DNA of 64,000 bases from Mycobacterium sp. 852002-51163_SCH5372311 (GCF_001667115.1 NZ_LZIJ01000120.1:1-64000), one strand, 5' to 3'. Numbered from the stretch's first letter, positions 27,632 to 37,227 are shown. The notes: generated from the sequence alone by a model not told the origin. A program made the numbers and translations.

Positions 27632-28123
27632 TCAGCCGACGGGCGCGATGAGGGTCTGGCCCGCGACCAGTGTGGGCGATTTCAGGTCGTTGAGTTCGCG
27701 GATGCGCTCGGCCACCTGGCGGTGCGGTGCGTCGGGTGCCACCCGTGCCGCCACATCCGGCAGCGATTCGCCGGGTTCCACCCGAACCACGGCAAGCCGG
27801 TCGGGCACGTGAGCGGCCGGAGCGGTGGTCTCGCCGTTGGCCAATTGCCCGAAATGAGCGATCAGGCCCAGCCAGAGAGTGATGATGCCGGCCAGTAGTG
27901 CCAGCCCGACCGTCGTCGTGAGTCGTACCGGGCGCCTGCGGTGCGGGGCCGACGACATCGCGACGCCGGTGCCGCGGTAGCGCGTCGGCGCACCGGCCGG
28001 CCGGGTCGGGCCGGGAGGGCAGGACCACGCCGGCCGCCCGTAACGAGGCCCCTGTAGCGGGCGCCGCAGCTGGCCGGTGCTGCCGGTCCGCGGCGAGTGC
28101 GAGATTGTGTGGATGGTTGTCAT
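27632..28123 (-). CDS. chiZ: ChiZ, LysM-containing cell-division/wall-hydrolase protein
   Basis: A 163-residue single-pass membrane protein matching Rv2719c. A basic, Pro/Gly/Arg-rich cytoplasmic tail (about 1-75) leads to one helix ([20 protein letters not shown]). The extracytoplasmic C-terminus is a LysM domain ([18 protein letters not shown] to VAGQTLIAP). In M. tuberculosis ChiZ is DNA-damage induced and delays division. Two degenerate LexA-like boxes lie just upstream, and the gene is divergent from lexA. Confidence 0.92.
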   Translation of the reverse strand: MTTIHTISHSPRTGSTGQLRRPLQGPRYGRPAWSCPPGPTRPAGAPTRYRGTGVAMSSAPHRRRPVRLTTTVGLALLAGIITLWLGLIAHFGQLANGETTAPAAHVPDRLAVVRVEPGESLPDVAARVAPDAPHRQVAERIRELNDLKSPTLVAGQTLIAPVG

Positions 28124-28147
28124 GTGCGTCCTCCGGTCAACTGATCC

Positions 28148-28163
28148 TCGCTCGTGTGTTCGA
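28148..28163 (-). promoter_or_regulatory. Degenerate LexA box A upstream of chiZ
   Basis: TCGCTCGTGTGTTCGA agrees with the mycobacterial SOS box TCGAAC-N4-GTTCGA at 10 of 12 defined positions; one half-site is perfect. It lies 25 bp before the chiZ start. Confidence 0.45.
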
Positions 28164-28169
28164 CAGTAG

Positions 28170-28185
28170 TCGCTCGCATGTTCGA
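28170..28185 (-). promoter_or_regulatory. Degenerate LexA box B upstream of chiZ
   Basis: TCGCTCGCATGTTCGA has the same two mismatches as box A and begins 22 bp from it, about two helical turns. It overlaps a second palindrome, ATGTTCGAATACCGAACAT (28178-28196). Confidence 0.45.
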
Positions 28186-28368
28186 ATACCGAACATTTGA
28201 GCGAAGCGTGTCGCACGAGCAAAACGCTAGACCGCCCCACCGACAAGTTCGTCGGTCGTTATCACTGGCATGCGGCCGGAATACCCGATCTTGCGAAGAG
28301 TTACACCATTGTTATTCAGCAGCTCTAGGGCGCTTCGGCGCGCTCTCCGCCGAAGCGCGACACACCCG

Positions 28369-28384
28369 TCGAACACATGTTTGA
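28369..28384. promoter_or_regulatory. LexA operator of lexA
   Basis: TCGAACACATGTTTGA matches TCGAAC-N4-GTTCGA at 11 of 12 positions. It overlaps the -35 element of the lexA promoter, explaining autorepression. Confidence 0.85.
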
Positions 28385-28409
28385 TTCTGTCGGCCCCTGC
28401 GGCTACATT
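28381..28409 (+). promoter_or_regulatory. lexA promoter, leaderless
   Basis: TTGATT (28381-28386), 17-nt spacer, TACATT (28404-28409), then 6 nt to ATG 28416. The transcript should begin at or near the start codon. Confidence 0.65.
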
Positions 28410-28415
28410 CGAGGC

Positions 28416-29111
28416 ATGAGTGACAGCAACGACACTTCAGCCGGCGCGGACGGCCGCTTGCGGGCGGTGGGCTCCGGACTCACCGAGCGACAACGCACGA
28501 TTCTGGACGTCATCCGTGCTTCGGTCACCACCCGCGGATATCCCCCGAGTATCCGAGAAATCGGCGATGCCGTCGGCTTGACGTCGACATCCTCAGTGGC
28601 ACACCAACTGCGGACTTTGGAGCGCAAGGGCTATCTGCGCCGTGATCCGAACCGGCCGCGGGCCGTCGATGTACGTGGCGCCGACGATGCCGCGGCGACG
28701 CCTGTCACCGACGTCGCCGGCTCCGACGCCTTGCCGGAGCCGACCTTTGTTCCCGTTCTCGGACGCATTGCGGCCGGTGGACCAATTCTTGCCGAGGAGG
28801 CGGTCGAGGACATCTTCCCGTTACCGCGTGAACTGGTGGGCGAAGGCACGCTGTTCCTGCTCAAGGTGGTCGGCGACTCGATGGTCGAGGCCGCGATCTG
28901 CGACGGCGACTGGGTTGTGGTCCGCCAGCAGCACGTTGCCGACAACGGCGACATCGTCGCGGCCATGATCGACGGTGAGGCCACGGTCAAGACTTTCAAG
29001 CGCGCAGGTGGTCAGGTGTGGCTGATGCCGCACAATCCGGCGTTCGATCCGATCCCCGGCAACGAAGCAACCGTGCTGGGCAAAGTGGTCACGGTGATCC
29101 GCAAGATCTAG
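28416..29111 (+). CDS. lexA: SOS repressor LexA
   Basis: A 231-residue repressor with self-cleaving protease activity. The winged-helix N-domain carries [20 protein letters not shown] and [20 protein letters not shown]. After a linker, the Ala-Gly scissile bond is in [13 protein letters not shown]. The catalytic Ser is in [11 protein letters not shown] and the Lys in [15 protein letters not shown] 28416 fits the leaderless promoter. Activated RecA triggers cleavage, derepressing recA and probably chiZ. Confidence 0.97.
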   Translation: MSDSNDTSAGADGRLRAVGSGLTERQRTILDVIRASVTTRGYPPSIREIGDAVGLTSTSSVAHQLRTLERKGYLRRDPNRPRAVDVRGADDAAATPVTDVAGSDALPEPTFVPVLGRIAAGGPILAEEAVEDIFPLPRELVGEGTLFLLKVVGDSMVEAAICDGDWVVVRQQHVADNGDIVAAMIDGEATVKTFKRAGGQVWLMPHNPAFDPIPGNEATVLGKVVTVIRKI

Positions 29112-29127
29112 CTGTTAGCGGGGGTTC

Positions 29128-31584
29128 TCAGTCTGCTTTGGTGAAGCCGTTGGCTTCCGCGACTTCCTCACTGGCCAGCCAGAATTCGGGAAGAGTGTCC
29201 TCGTAAAGCTCGCTGCTGGGCGTGTAGTACAGGCCGAAGCGCGCACTGGCCTTGATCGGGTATCCCTCGGGAGCCTGGTAGGGGTCGTCCAGCGGCAGGT
29301 GAATGGTCGGGCGTGCGGGCTGAGGTTGCCGCGGCGCAACCGACGCGCCAGCCGAGCCTTCCGGCGCGGCTTCCGGAATTACGTCGGGCATCTCTGCCGA
29401 TTGTTCTGTAGCTTCGTCGGCGGCTGCGTGCCGGCCCATTCGTGACGGGGTGACTGACGCAGTGGTCGCGGCGGCCGCAGCGGCCGCAGCGACGTCGGAG
29501 GCTTCGGGTGCCGCAGGGGTTTCGGGAAATGCGGTTTGCGGTCCCGCGTCCTCGGGCGGCGCCTCAGCAAAAACATCGTCGGAGTAGCCTGCTTCCGGCG
29601 GCGCCTCGGCAAAAACATCGTCGGAATAAACCGTTTCGGGCGGCGCTTCGGCAAAAACGTCGTCGGGATAACCCGCTTCCGGCGGCGCCTCGGCAAAAAG
29701 GTCCTCTGAATAGGAGGCCTCGGGCGGCGCCTCAGCAAACACCTCTTCCGAATAGCCCACATCGCGAGGTTCCTCGCCGAAGACCTCCTCGGTACTGCCG
29801 GTCGGAGCAGCGCCACTCACCCCACCATCGTCGACACCGGAATCGGGAATGCCGGCATCGGTCAGCACGGGTATGGAAGTGGTATCGACGTCGTCGGGGT
29901 TCTCCTGCTCTTCGAAATCCCGGTCCGCGACGTCTTCCTCGCGAGATGCCACATCGGGTCCGGCGAGCGAATCGCGACCAAATTGGGCGGCGGCGGAGGA
30001 CTCGTCTTCGGGTCCAACGGCGGTAGCCGCGGAACGCGACCAGCTGATCCTCGGCGCGGATCGGTCTTCCGGTGCCGGCCGCTCCGGCGCATGAGCGTCG
30101 GACGGGGCCCTTTGTTGGGAGGCGAATTCGGCATCTTCGTGGGCCCACGGCTCGGCGGCCGTGACGTCGTAGCCGGGGTCCGGCCCATGGTCCGGGTCGT
30201 AGGTCGAGGTCTCGTAAGCGAAGGCGGCATCGCGGGCACGGCTATGCCGGCGGCGTCCGTTCAGCACCAAGAGCAGCGACAACAGCAACATCAGCACCGG
30301 AATGATCGCCAGCAGATACCACCAGTGCCAGCCGAACTTCTTCGCATGCGCAGGCGAGGCCGCACCGCTCGGCTGGTTCTGCCCCGGCACCTGCAAACCG
30401 GACAGCAACGGCGCCAGGTTGGCCGGATCTGTGCTGAACGTGTTGGTGGCGCGGTTCCACGAGATCATTCCGCCGGTGAACTTCTGCGAGATGACGTCGC
30501 CGTCCACCGCCTGGTCACCGACCGGTGCCCCCAGCTTGCCGAGTGGTCCCTTGAGCTTGTCCCAGGCTGTCTTGATGGCGCCGCGCACGACGAATGCACC
30601 GTGGTCAGGCGTCCAGAAGATCACCGGCTTGTCGGGTCCGGAGAACACGGCGATCCGGCTCGACGGGATGGCCCCGTTCGACTCGTTGGCGACCGGAAAT
30701 CCCAGCTCGCTGCCGACCGGCCCACCCAGCGACTCGTATTTGGCCAGGATGTCGCTTTCGACGGCATTCGCGCCGGTGGCGGGGCTGTAGTACACCTTGC
30801 CGCCGGCGAATTCCTGAGCGATCCCGTCACCACCGATGGGATTCTGACCGCCCTTCTTGGCGCCCAGCGGACCGGCGGCACCGCCCGCCGCGCGCCAGGC
30901 CATGTTTATCGCGGCGGCAGGATCGAGCTCGACCTGTAAGTCCTTGAGCTGACTGCCCAGTACCGCGGGCTCGGTGGAGAACTGTTTGTTTTTCCTGTTC
31001 CAGGAGACGGTCCCGCCGCTGAACTTCTGGGAAACAACGTCACCGTCGTAGGTTTCGTCTGCGACGGGGACGCCCAACACGCCGCCTGAGCTGCCGAGCT
31101 TGTCCCAGGCCGCATTCAGCGGGCCGCGCACCACGTGCGCACCGTGATCGGCTGTCCAGTAGATGACCGGCTTGTCGCTGGCTGAAAAGGTGGCCACCCG
31201 GCTTTCGGGTCCGGCCAGCCCCGGAACTTCGTTGATCGTCGGGAACCCCAGGTCGCTGCCGGCCGCGCCGCCCAACGACTCGTACTTTTCCAGGATCGGC
31301 CCATAGACGAATTTGGCGCCGGTGTCCGGGGTGAAGTACATCTTGCCGCCGACGAACTCCAGGGCGAACCCGTCGCCGACGGGATAGACGTCACCCTTCC
31401 GCGCGCCCAGGGGGGACGAGTCGCCACCAGCCTTGTCCCATGCCGCCATCATGGCGTTCTCGGCTTCGCCGATCGGAGAAGCTGTGGCAACAGGCGTCAG
31501 CAACACCGCGGCCACCACCATGGCCGCCAGGCTGACCAGCGCCCGACCGAGCAGCTTGCCCAATTGACCTCTCTGCCCGTTCAC
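29128..31584 (-). CDS. LGFP-repeat cell-envelope membrane protein with acidic repetitive tail
   Basis: An 818-residue protein matching Rv2721c. A signal sequence (residues 1-36) is followed by two tandem modules of about 190 residues built from LGFP repeats (GSDLGFPTINE, GVLGVPVADE, GSELGFPVANE, GKLGAPVGDQ), which are wall-associated elsewhere. One transmembrane helix (WYLLAIIPVLMLLLSLLLVL) then leads to a long acidic cytoplasmic tail containing six 14-residue repeats (DDVFAEAPPEAGYS). The conserved end is FGLYYTPSSELYEDTLPEFW. GTG 31584 follows GGGAGG. Function unknown; a wall-to-cytoplasm link is an inference. Confidence 0.88.
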   Translation of the reverse strand: MNGQRGQLGKLLGRALVSLAAMVVAAVLLTPVATASPIGEAENAMMAAWDKAGGDSSPLGARKGDVYPVGDGFALEFVGGKMYFTPDTGAKFVYGPILEKYESLGGAAGSDLGFPTINEVPGLAGPESRVATFSASDKPVIYWTADHGAHVVRGPLNAAWDKLGSSGGVLGVPVADETYDGDVVSQKFSGGTVSWNRKNKQFSTEPAVLGSQLKDLQVELDPAAAINMAWRAAGGAAGPLGAKKGGQNPIGGDGIAQEFAGGKVYYSPATGANAVESDILAKYESLGGPVGSELGFPVANESNGAIPSSRIAVFSGPDKPVIFWTPDHGAFVVRGAIKTAWDKLKGPLGKLGAPVGDQAVDGDVISQKFTGGMISWNRATNTFSTDPANLAPLLSGLQVPGQNQPSGAASPAHAKKFGWHWWYLLAIIPVLMLLLSLLLVLNGRRRHSRARDAAFAYETSTYDPDHGPDPGYDVTAAEPWAHEDAEFASQQRAPSDAHAPERPAPEDRSAPRISWSRSAATAVGPEDESSAAAQFGRDSLAGPDVASREEDVADRDFEEQENPDDVDTTSIPVLTDAGIPDSGVDDGGVSGAAPTGSTEEVFGEEPRDVGYSEEVFAEAPPEASYSEDLFAEAPPEAGYPDDVFAEAPPETVYSDDVFAEAPPEAGYSDDVFAEAPPEDAGPQTAFPETPAAPEASDVAAAAAAAATTASVTPSRMGRHAAADEATEQSAEMPDVIPEAAPEGSAGASVAPRQPQPARPTIHLPLDDPYQAPEGYPIKASARFGLYYTPSSELYEDTLPEFWLASEEVAEANGFTKAD
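29548..29795 (-). repeat. 42-bp in-frame minisatellite in the LGFP gene
   Basis: Six consecutive units encode 14-residue repeats of the form (D/E)(D/E)VFAEAPPEAGYS. The outermost unit has diverged (EEVFGEEPRDVGYS). The high similarity between the inner units suggests copy number may vary between strains. Confidence 0.75.
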
Positions 31585-31935
31585 CAAGCCTCCCAGCCGG
31601 CGGATCTGCCCTTATCGGTGGCCGCGCCCGCCATTCCCCATCGACAGTCAGTCTTGTCGCCGGGCTCGCATAACTTTGCTAGAGCGAATGACAATTGCGA
31701 AGTCAAATCCGCAATATTTCGAAAACAGATACCCCGCCGATGTCGAAATGATGCCAATTCAGTGCCGGCTCGCGTCTCGCACCGTCGTGGGCAAACACAG
31801 TTGACGTGGGTGTTTGCCGGGCTGACCTGGTCCCCCACCGCCGTGGCAATCGACGAGTTGGTACGCGAAGACACAAATGCCGACGTTACGTGACGCGCTC
31901 ATCCCCACGACAATGCGGACCCTTTTCCCGGTCCT
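31585..31935. other. 351-bp region without a supported gene, upstream of the LGFP gene
   Basis: M. tuberculosis carries a small gene (Rv2722) and a TerC-family gene (Rv2723) at this place. No TerC sequence remains here. Overlapping frames on both strands (31564-31893 and 31581-31874) show no recognisable protein. An AT-richer patch at about 31670-31760 is a likely promoter area for the LGFP gene. Confidence 0.5.
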
Positions 31936-33096
31936 TTAGACGCTCAGACTGCGGCCGATGATCTCCTTCATGATCTCGGTCGTGCCGCCGTAGATCGTCT
32001 GCACGCGTGCATCGAGATAGGCCCGAGCGACCGGGTATTCCCGCATGTAGCCATAACCGCCGTGCAGCTGCAGACAGCGGTCGATCAGATGTACTTGCTT
32101 CTCGGTCGAGTACCACTTGGCCATCGCGGCTTGCTCGGCCGTCAGCTTTCCTTCCAGGTGCAGCGCCAGGAACTGATCGACCATGATGCGCACGATCGTG
32201 GCCTCGGTGGCCAGTTCGGCCAACAGGAACCGGGTGTTCTGGAAATTACCGATCGGCTTGCCGAATGCCTTGCGCTCTCTGGTGTATTGCAGCGTCTGCT
32301 CCAGCACAGTCTCCATGGCGGTGGCGGCCATGACGGCGATGTTGATCCGTTCCTGCGGCAGGTTCTGCATCAGATAGATGAAGCCCTTACCCTCCTCGCC
32401 GAGCAGGTTCTCCAACGGAACTCGCACATCGGTGAACGAGAGCTCGGCGGTGTCCTGGGCGTCCAGCCCGATCTTGTCCAGGTGCCTGCCGCGTTCGAAA
32501 CCATCCATGCCGCGTTCGACGACCAGCAGGCTGAACCCTTGCGCACCCTTTTCCGGATCGGTCTGGGCCACCACGATCACCAGATCAGAGTTGATGCCGT
32601 TGGTGATGAACGTCTTCGACCCGTTGAGCACGTAGTGGTCGCCGTCTTTGACCGCCCGCGTCTTGATGCCCTGCAGGTCACTGCCGGTCCCCGGCTCCGT
32701 CATCGCGATGGCGGTGATCAGCTCGCCGGTGCAGAATCCGGGCAGCCAGCGCTGCTTCTGCTCGTCGTTGGTGAGTCTCAGCAGGTAGGGCGCCACGACG
32801 TCGTTGTGCAGGCCGAAGCCGATCCCGCTGTAACGTCCGGCGGTGGTTTCCTCGGTGACGATCGTGTTGTACCGGAAGTCGGGATTCCCCCCGCCGCCGT
32901 ACTCCTCGGGTACCGCCATGCCCAGGAAGCCCTGCTTGCCGGCCTCCAACCAGACTCCGCGGTCGACGATCTTCGCCTTCTCCCACTCGTCGTGATGCGG
33001 CGCCACGTGACGGTCGAGGAAAGCCCGGTAGGACTCGCGGAACAAGTCGTGTTCCGGTTCGAAAAGAGTGCGCTGGTACTTGATGGCGCTGCCCAT
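31936..33096 (-). CDS. fadE20: Acyl-CoA dehydrogenase FadE20
   Basis: FAD enzyme oxidising acyl-CoA to 2-enoyl-CoA, 386 residues. Signatures are AIAMTEPGTGSDLQGIKTRA (flavin/substrate site), DRCLQLHGGYGYMREYPVAR and YGGTTEIMKEIIGRSL. The catalytic Glu is probably in the latter part, IYGGTTE. ATG 33096 follows GGAGGTAAATCC. A TetR-type palindrome lies 40 bp upstream. The chain-length preference is not visible. Confidence 0.93.
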   Translation of the reverse strand: MGSAIKYQRTLFEPEHDLFRESYRAFLDRHVAPHHDEWEKAKIVDRGVWLEAGKQGFLGMAVPEEYGGGGNPDFRYNTIVTEETTAGRYSGIGFGLHNDVVAPYLLRLTNDEQKQRWLPGFCTGELITAIAMTEPGTGSDLQGIKTRAVKDGDHYVLNGSKTFITNGINSDLVIVVAQTDPEKGAQGFSLLVVERGMDGFERGRHLDKIGLDAQDTAELSFTDVRVPLENLLGEEGKGFIYLMQNLPQERINIAVMAATAMETVLEQTLQYTRERKAFGKPIGNFQNTRFLLAELATEATIVRIMVDQFLALHLEGKLTAEQAAMAKWYSTEKQVHLIDRCLQLHGGYGYMREYPVARAYLDARVQTIYGGTTEIMKEIIGRSLSV

Positions 33097-33136
33097 GGAT
33101 TTACCTCCGGCCAGAAATGTCTGCAGCCCAACATAT

Positions 33137-33154
33137 ACCAACCGGGTGGTTGGT
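33137..33154. promoter_or_regulatory. TetR-type palindromic operator upstream of fadE20
   Basis: ACCAACCGGGTGGTTGGT has 7-bp perfect arms around 4 nt, resembling operators of TetR regulators of fatty-acid genes. It lies between hflX and fadE20, 41 bp before the fadE20 start. No regulator gene is adjacent. Confidence 0.6.
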
Positions 33155-33182
33155 CGGCGGCGGCCCGCGCCGAGCTGGCCGG

Positions 33183-34634
33183 CTAGACGGAGAACTCCCG
33201 CAGGCTCGCGGCCAGCGCCACCGGAACCCGGGCCCGGATGCGGGTGCCTTCGGGGTTGTGTTCTGCCTCCTGCACCCGGCCGTCAGCATGCACGCGGGAT
33301 ACCAGGTCACCACGGTCATACGGGATCACCACGTCGACGGCGGTGTCCGTGGGGACGGCGAGCTCGGCCATCCGCCGCCTGAGTGCGTCGATGCCGTCGC
33401 CGGTGCGGGCGGAGACGAACATCGCCCCGGGCAGCTCGTGGCGCAGTCTGGCCAGCATGAGGTCGCCGGCGGCGTCGGTCTTGTTCACCACCAACAGCTC
33501 TTGGGGCGCGTCCGCGCCATGGACACGGTGGTCGGCGATCACTTCGGAGATCACCTGACGGACCGCGCTTATCTGGGCCAGCGGGTTGACGTCGGAGCCG
33601 TCGACGACGTGCACCAGCAGGTCGGCGTCGACGACCTCCTCGAGGGTGGACCGGAAGGCCTCGACCAGTTGGGTGGGCAGGTGGCGCACAAAGCCGACGG
33701 TGTCGGTCAGCACGAACGGTCGGCCGTCGTCAAACTCGGCGCGCCGGGTGGTGGGCTCCAGGGTGGCGAACAGCGCGTCCTCCACCAGCACGCCGGCCCC
33801 GGTCAGCGCGTTGAGCAGGCTGGATTTACCGGCGTTGGTGTAGCCGACGATGGCGATCGACGGTATGTCGCTGTGCAGCCGGCGGCTGCGCTGCGTGTCG
33901 CGGGCCTGTTTCATCGCCTTGATATCGCGTCGCAGCTTGGCCATCCGCTCGCGGATGCGGCGCCGATCCGTTTCTATTTTGGTCTCACCGGGGCCGCGCA
34001 GCCCCACGCCTCCCCCGCTGCCGCCGGCGCGGCCGCCGGCCTGCCGCGACATCGACTCACCCCAGCCGCGCAGCCGCGGCAGCATGTACTCCATCTGGGC
34101 CAGCGACACCTGCGCCTTGCCTTCGCGGCTGGTGGCGTGCTGGGCGAAGATGTCGAGGATCAGCGCCGTGCGGTCGATGACCTTGACCTTGACCGCCTTC
34201 TCCAGCGCGGTCAGCTGCGCCGGGGACAGCTCACCGTCGCAGATGACGGTGTCGGCGCCGGTCGCCAGTACCACTTCTCGCAGTTCGGCCGCCTTGCCGG
34301 AGCCGATATAGGTCGACGGGTCGGGCCGGTCACGGCGCTGAATCAGCCCTTCGAGCACCTGCGAGCCGGCGGTTTCGGCCAGGGCCGCGAGCTCGGCCAG
34401 GCTGGCCTGGTTGTCAGCGGCGCTGCCGTCGGTCCACACGCCCACCAAGACCACGCGCTCCAGTCGCAGCTGGCGGTACTCGACCTCGGAGACGTCGGCG
34501 AGTTCGGTGGACAACCCCGCGACCCGGCGTAGCGCGGACCGGTCTTCGAGAGCGAGTTCACCGAGGCTCGGTGCGGATTCAGGGATGCCCGTCATCGGCG
34601 AGTCTGCCTTCTCGGGCCAATCGGGATCTGTCAT
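33183..34634 (-). CDS. hflX: GTPase HflX
   Basis: Ribosome-associated GTPase that rescues or splits stalled 70S ribosomes, 483 residues. The N-terminal nucleotide-binding domain contains STYIGSGKAAELREVVLATG and the linker GPGETKIETDRRRI. G1 is GYTNAGKSSLLN, G3 DTVGFVRHLP, G4 NKTD and G5 SARTGDG. ATG 34634 is chosen as the first start that keeps known HflX length. It is transcribed with dapF, 50 bp upstream. Confidence 0.95.
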   Translation of the reverse strand: MTDPDWPEKADSPMTGIPESAPSLGELALEDRSALRRVAGLSTELADVSEVEYRQLRLERVVLVGVWTDGSAADNQASLAELAALAETAGSQVLEGLIQRRDRPDPSTYIGSGKAAELREVVLATGADTVICDGELSPAQLTALEKAVKVKVIDRTALILDIFAQHATSREGKAQVSLAQMEYMLPRLRGWGESMSRQAGGRAGGSGGGVGLRGPGETKIETDRRRIRERMAKLRRDIKAMKQARDTQRSRRLHSDIPSIAIVGYTNAGKSSLLNALTGAGVLVEDALFATLEPTTRRAEFDDGRPFVLTDTVGFVRHLPTQLVEAFRSTLEEVVDADLLVHVVDGSDVNPLAQISAVRQVISEVIADHRVHGADAPQELLVVNKTDAAGDLMLARLRHELPGAMFVSARTGDGIDALRRRMAELAVPTDTAVDVVIPYDRGDLVSRVHADGRVQEAEHNPEGTRIRARVPVALAASLREFSV

Positions 34635-34684
34635 AACCAATATCGATGGTGGCACGCCTGTCGCCGGCGCGCATCCGAATAAAT

Positions 34685-35554
34685 TCAGGCCGGCGCGCTC
34701 CACCAAGCGTCCGAGAGCTCGCCGTGGGCCACCAGAACCGACGGTCCCCGTAGGTAGCTGGTGGCGCTGGTGACGGTGACCACGACGTCGCCCCCCGGTA
34801 CCCGCACGGTGAGCGTTCCGGTGTCTGCGCCGGCGAAACCCAGCGCGGCGACGGCGGCCGCGACGGTTCCCGTTCCGCACGAACGCGTTTCACCCACGCC
34901 GCGCTCGTGCACACGCATCCGGATCAGCCCGGCCTCGGGTGCGGTGAGCACTTCGATGTTCACCCCCGCGGGAAACTGGGCGGTGTCAAAGCTGACCGGG
35001 GCCGCGACGTCCAGGGCCGCAAGCTCGTCGGGGGTCAGCCGCGGATCCACGCACGCCAGATGCGGATTACCCACGTCGATTGCCATCCCATGAAAGCGCC
35101 GGCCACCGATGACGGCTTCACCCGCGCCCAGCCGGTTGGCCTTGCCCATGTCGACGGTCACGTCGGCGCTGGTCGCATCGACGCGGTGCACGTTGACCAG
35201 CCGCGGGCCGGCCAGTGAGCCGACGACGAATTCGTCGCGTGCCTCCAACCCGGCCGCGCGCAGGTAATGCGCGAACACCCGCACGCCGTTGCCGCACATT
35301 TGCGCCGTCGACCCGTCGGCGTTCCGATAGTCCATGTACCAGTCGTAGGAGCTGACGCCGTCGGGCAGCCGCTCGAGCGAACCGGCGCGCACGGCCGCAC
35401 CCGCAGTAGTGACCCGCAGCACCCCGTCGGCGCCCAGTCCCCGGCGCCGGTCGCACAGTGCGGCGACTCGTCCAGGGGTGAGCTCCAGCGCGGCCTCCAC
35501 GTCGGGCAGCAGCACGAAGTCGTTCTGGGTGCCGTGGCCCTTCGCGAACATCAC
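34685..35554 (-). CDS. dapF: Diaminopimelate epimerase
   Basis: Converts LL- to meso-diaminopimelate for lysine and peptidoglycan, 289 residues. The two catalytic cysteines are in [14 protein letters not shown] and [13 protein letters not shown]. Other family segments are [26 protein letters not shown] and [15 protein letters not shown] 35554 or the adjacent ATG 35551 starts it, 4 bp after the miaA stop, so the genes are likely coupled. Confidence 0.96.
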   Translation of the reverse strand: MMFAKGHGTQNDFVLLPDVEAALELTPGRVAALCDRRRGLGADGVLRVTTAGAAVRAGSLERLPDGVSSYDWYMDYRNADGSTAQMCGNGVRVFAHYLRAAGLEARDEFVVGSLAGPRLVNVHRVDATSADVTVDMGKANRLGAGEAVIGGRRFHGMAIDVGNPHLACVDPRLTPDELAALDVAAPVSFDTAQFPAGVNIEVLTAPEAGLIRMRVHERGVGETRSCGTGTVAAAVAALGFAGADTGTLTVRVPGGDVVVTVTSATSYLRGPSVLVAHGELSDAWWSAPA

Positions 35555-35558
35555 CTGA

Positions 35559-36515
35559 TCAGGATATGTGTCGCCACAACCGCAATGCTTCCCCGGCGAT
35601 GCGGTCGGCGTCCCCCGCCGCGTCGAGCCAGTGGATCCGGTGGTCGCGGCGAAACCAGGATCGCTGCCGCCGCACGTAGCGGCGGGTGCCCACGAAGGTC
35701 TGCTGCTGCGCGGCCCGCAACCGCTCGGCTTCCGGCGCGGCTTCGGGACCGGCGTCCAGGGCGGCGATCACCTGCGCGTAGCCCAGCGCGCGTGACGCGG
35801 TGACCCCGTCGCGCAGGCCCTGCCGCAGCAGCGCGCGTACTTCCCGCACCAGGCCGCGTTCGAACATCATTTCGGTGCGGTGCGCCAGCCGCTCGTCGAG
35901 AATCGCTGTATCACAGTCCAATCCGACGATGGCAGTGTCCCACCGCGGGGTTCCGATGCGTGGCGCGGACGCGGCGAACGGCCGGCCGGTGAGCTCGATC
36001 ACCTCGAGGGCCCGCACGGTGCGTCGGGCGTCGGTGGGCAGAATCGCCGCGGCTGCGGCCGGGTCGCGGCTGGCCAGCTCGGCGTGTAGCCGGCCCACCC
36101 CGACTTCGGCGAGCCTGCGCTCCCACCGCACGCGGACGGCGGGATCGGTGGCCGGAAACGACCAGTCGTCCAGCAACGACTGGACGTAGAGCATCGAGCC
36201 GCCCACCACAATGGGCACGGCTCCCCTATCCGCGATCGCCTCGATGTCGGCGCCGGCGGCCTGCTGGTAGCGCGCGACGCTGGCGGTCTCGGTCACGTCC
36301 AGGACGTCGAGCTGCCGGTGCGGGATGCCGCGACGCTCTTCGATCGTCAGCTTGGCGGTGCCGATGTCCATGCCGCGATAGAGCTGCATCGCGTCGGCGT
36401 TGACCACCTCGGCAGCGGTTCCGGCGCGGCCCAGTCGCTCGGCGACGTCGAGCGCCAGCCGCGACTTGCCGGTGCCGGTCGGGCCGATGATGGCAAGCGG
36501 TCTCACGGCTGCCAT
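35559..36515 (-). CDS. miaA: tRNA dimethylallyltransferase MiaA
   Basis: Adds a dimethylallyl group to A37 of tRNAs reading UNN codons, 318 residues; MiaB in this window completes the ms2i6A modification. P-loop [57 protein letters not shown], and the C-terminal [15 protein letters not shown] are all present. It overlaps the upstream LigB-like gene by 13 bp. Confidence 0.96.
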   Translation of the reverse strand: MAAVRPLAIIGPTGTGKSRLALDVAERLGRAGTAAEVVNADAMQLYRGMDIGTAKLTIEERRGIPHRQLDVLDVTETASVARYQQAAGADIEAIADRGAVPIVVGGSMLYVQSLLDDWSFPATDPAVRVRWERRLAEVGVGRLHAELASRDPAAAAAILPTDARRTVRALEVIELTGRPFAASAPRIGTPRWDTAIVGLDCDTAILDERLAHRTEMMFERGLVREVRALLRQGLRDGVTASRALGYAQVIAALDAGPEAAPEAERLRAAQQQTFVGTRRYVRRQRSWFRRDHRIHWLDAAGDADRIAGEALRLWRHIS

Positions 36516-37198
36516 ACGCCCGCGAAGTAGCCCACTCCGTAGGGCGCCCCACGGTGAAGCTCCTTGGCGGTTCGTGGTCCGGGCTCGGCCAGCCCCGCCA
36601 GCACTTGGAATGCCACCCTGCCCAGGATCTGGCCGGGCAGCCGGGTCAATGCGGCGACGTCGCCGCTGGCCAGCGCGTCATCGAGGGCCAGCTGCGCGTC
36701 CGCGTTGCCGGGTTGGTAGCCGCCGGGAGCGGCGGGCGTCAGGGTGTTGGCTCCGTCGGCCACGATCAGCACACCGATCGGATCGCTCGACGTGTCGAGC
36801 TCGGCACGCAGCCGCCTGCCGAGGGCGAGGGCGGCATCGGCTTCGTGGTCGCTGCGGTACACCCGGACCTGTGCACTGGCGTCGGGACGGGCCCGGCCCC
36901 GGACCCAGGCACCGATCAGCGCGCACAGGGGTAACTCGGCCGGCGCCTGCGCCGGCCCGGGGTCCTGCGGACCGAGGTGCACCCGCACGTCGACGCCGAA
37001 GCCTGCGAAGGTGCCGACGCGGTCGGGACCCACCACCTCGTCAGCGCGGCCGGTTCCGACCACGACCCAGCCCGACGGCAGCAACCCGGCCGCCGCCGTC
37101 ACCGCCGCGGTCAGGTCGGCCAGCTCGGCAGCGGCCCCACCGGCGAGCTCGGGAACGAGCACCGGCGCGGACGGAACGATCGCGATGCCGCTCAGCAC
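36503..37198 (-). CDS. LigB/Memo-superfamily (class III extradiol dioxygenase-like) protein
   Basis: A 231-residue protein matching Rv2728c. The opening [25 protein letters not shown] and [13 protein letters not shown] resemble the LigB/Memo fold. The canonical metal-ligand histidines are not convincing here, so dioxygenase activity is doubtful. GTG 37198 starts it. Overlap with miaA suggests co-transcription of LigB-like, miaA, dapF and hflX. Confidence 0.75.
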   Translation of the reverse strand: MLSGIAIVPSAPVLVPELAGGAAAELADLTAAVTAAAGLLPSGWVVVGTGRADEVVGPDRVGTFAGFGVDVRVHLGPQDPGPAQAPAELPLCALIGAWVRGRARPDASAQVRVYRSDHEADAALALGRRLRAELDTSSDPIGVLIVADGANTLTPAAPGGYQPGNADAQLALDDALASGDVAALTRLPGQILGRVAFQVLAGLAEPGPRTAKELHRGAPYGVGYFAGVWQP

Positions 37199-37227
37199 GT
37201 CACCAAACTAGCGTCTCGGGGGTGGGC

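Noticed and set aside
31564..31893. 109-residue plus-strand frame and overlapping minus frame in the gap before fadE20
   Set aside because: Neither shows a domain or ribosome binding site, and they overlap each other; not called as genes.
33117..34532. 471-residue frame antisense to hflX
   Set aside because: HflX GTPase motifs are clear on the minus strand; the antisense frame has none.
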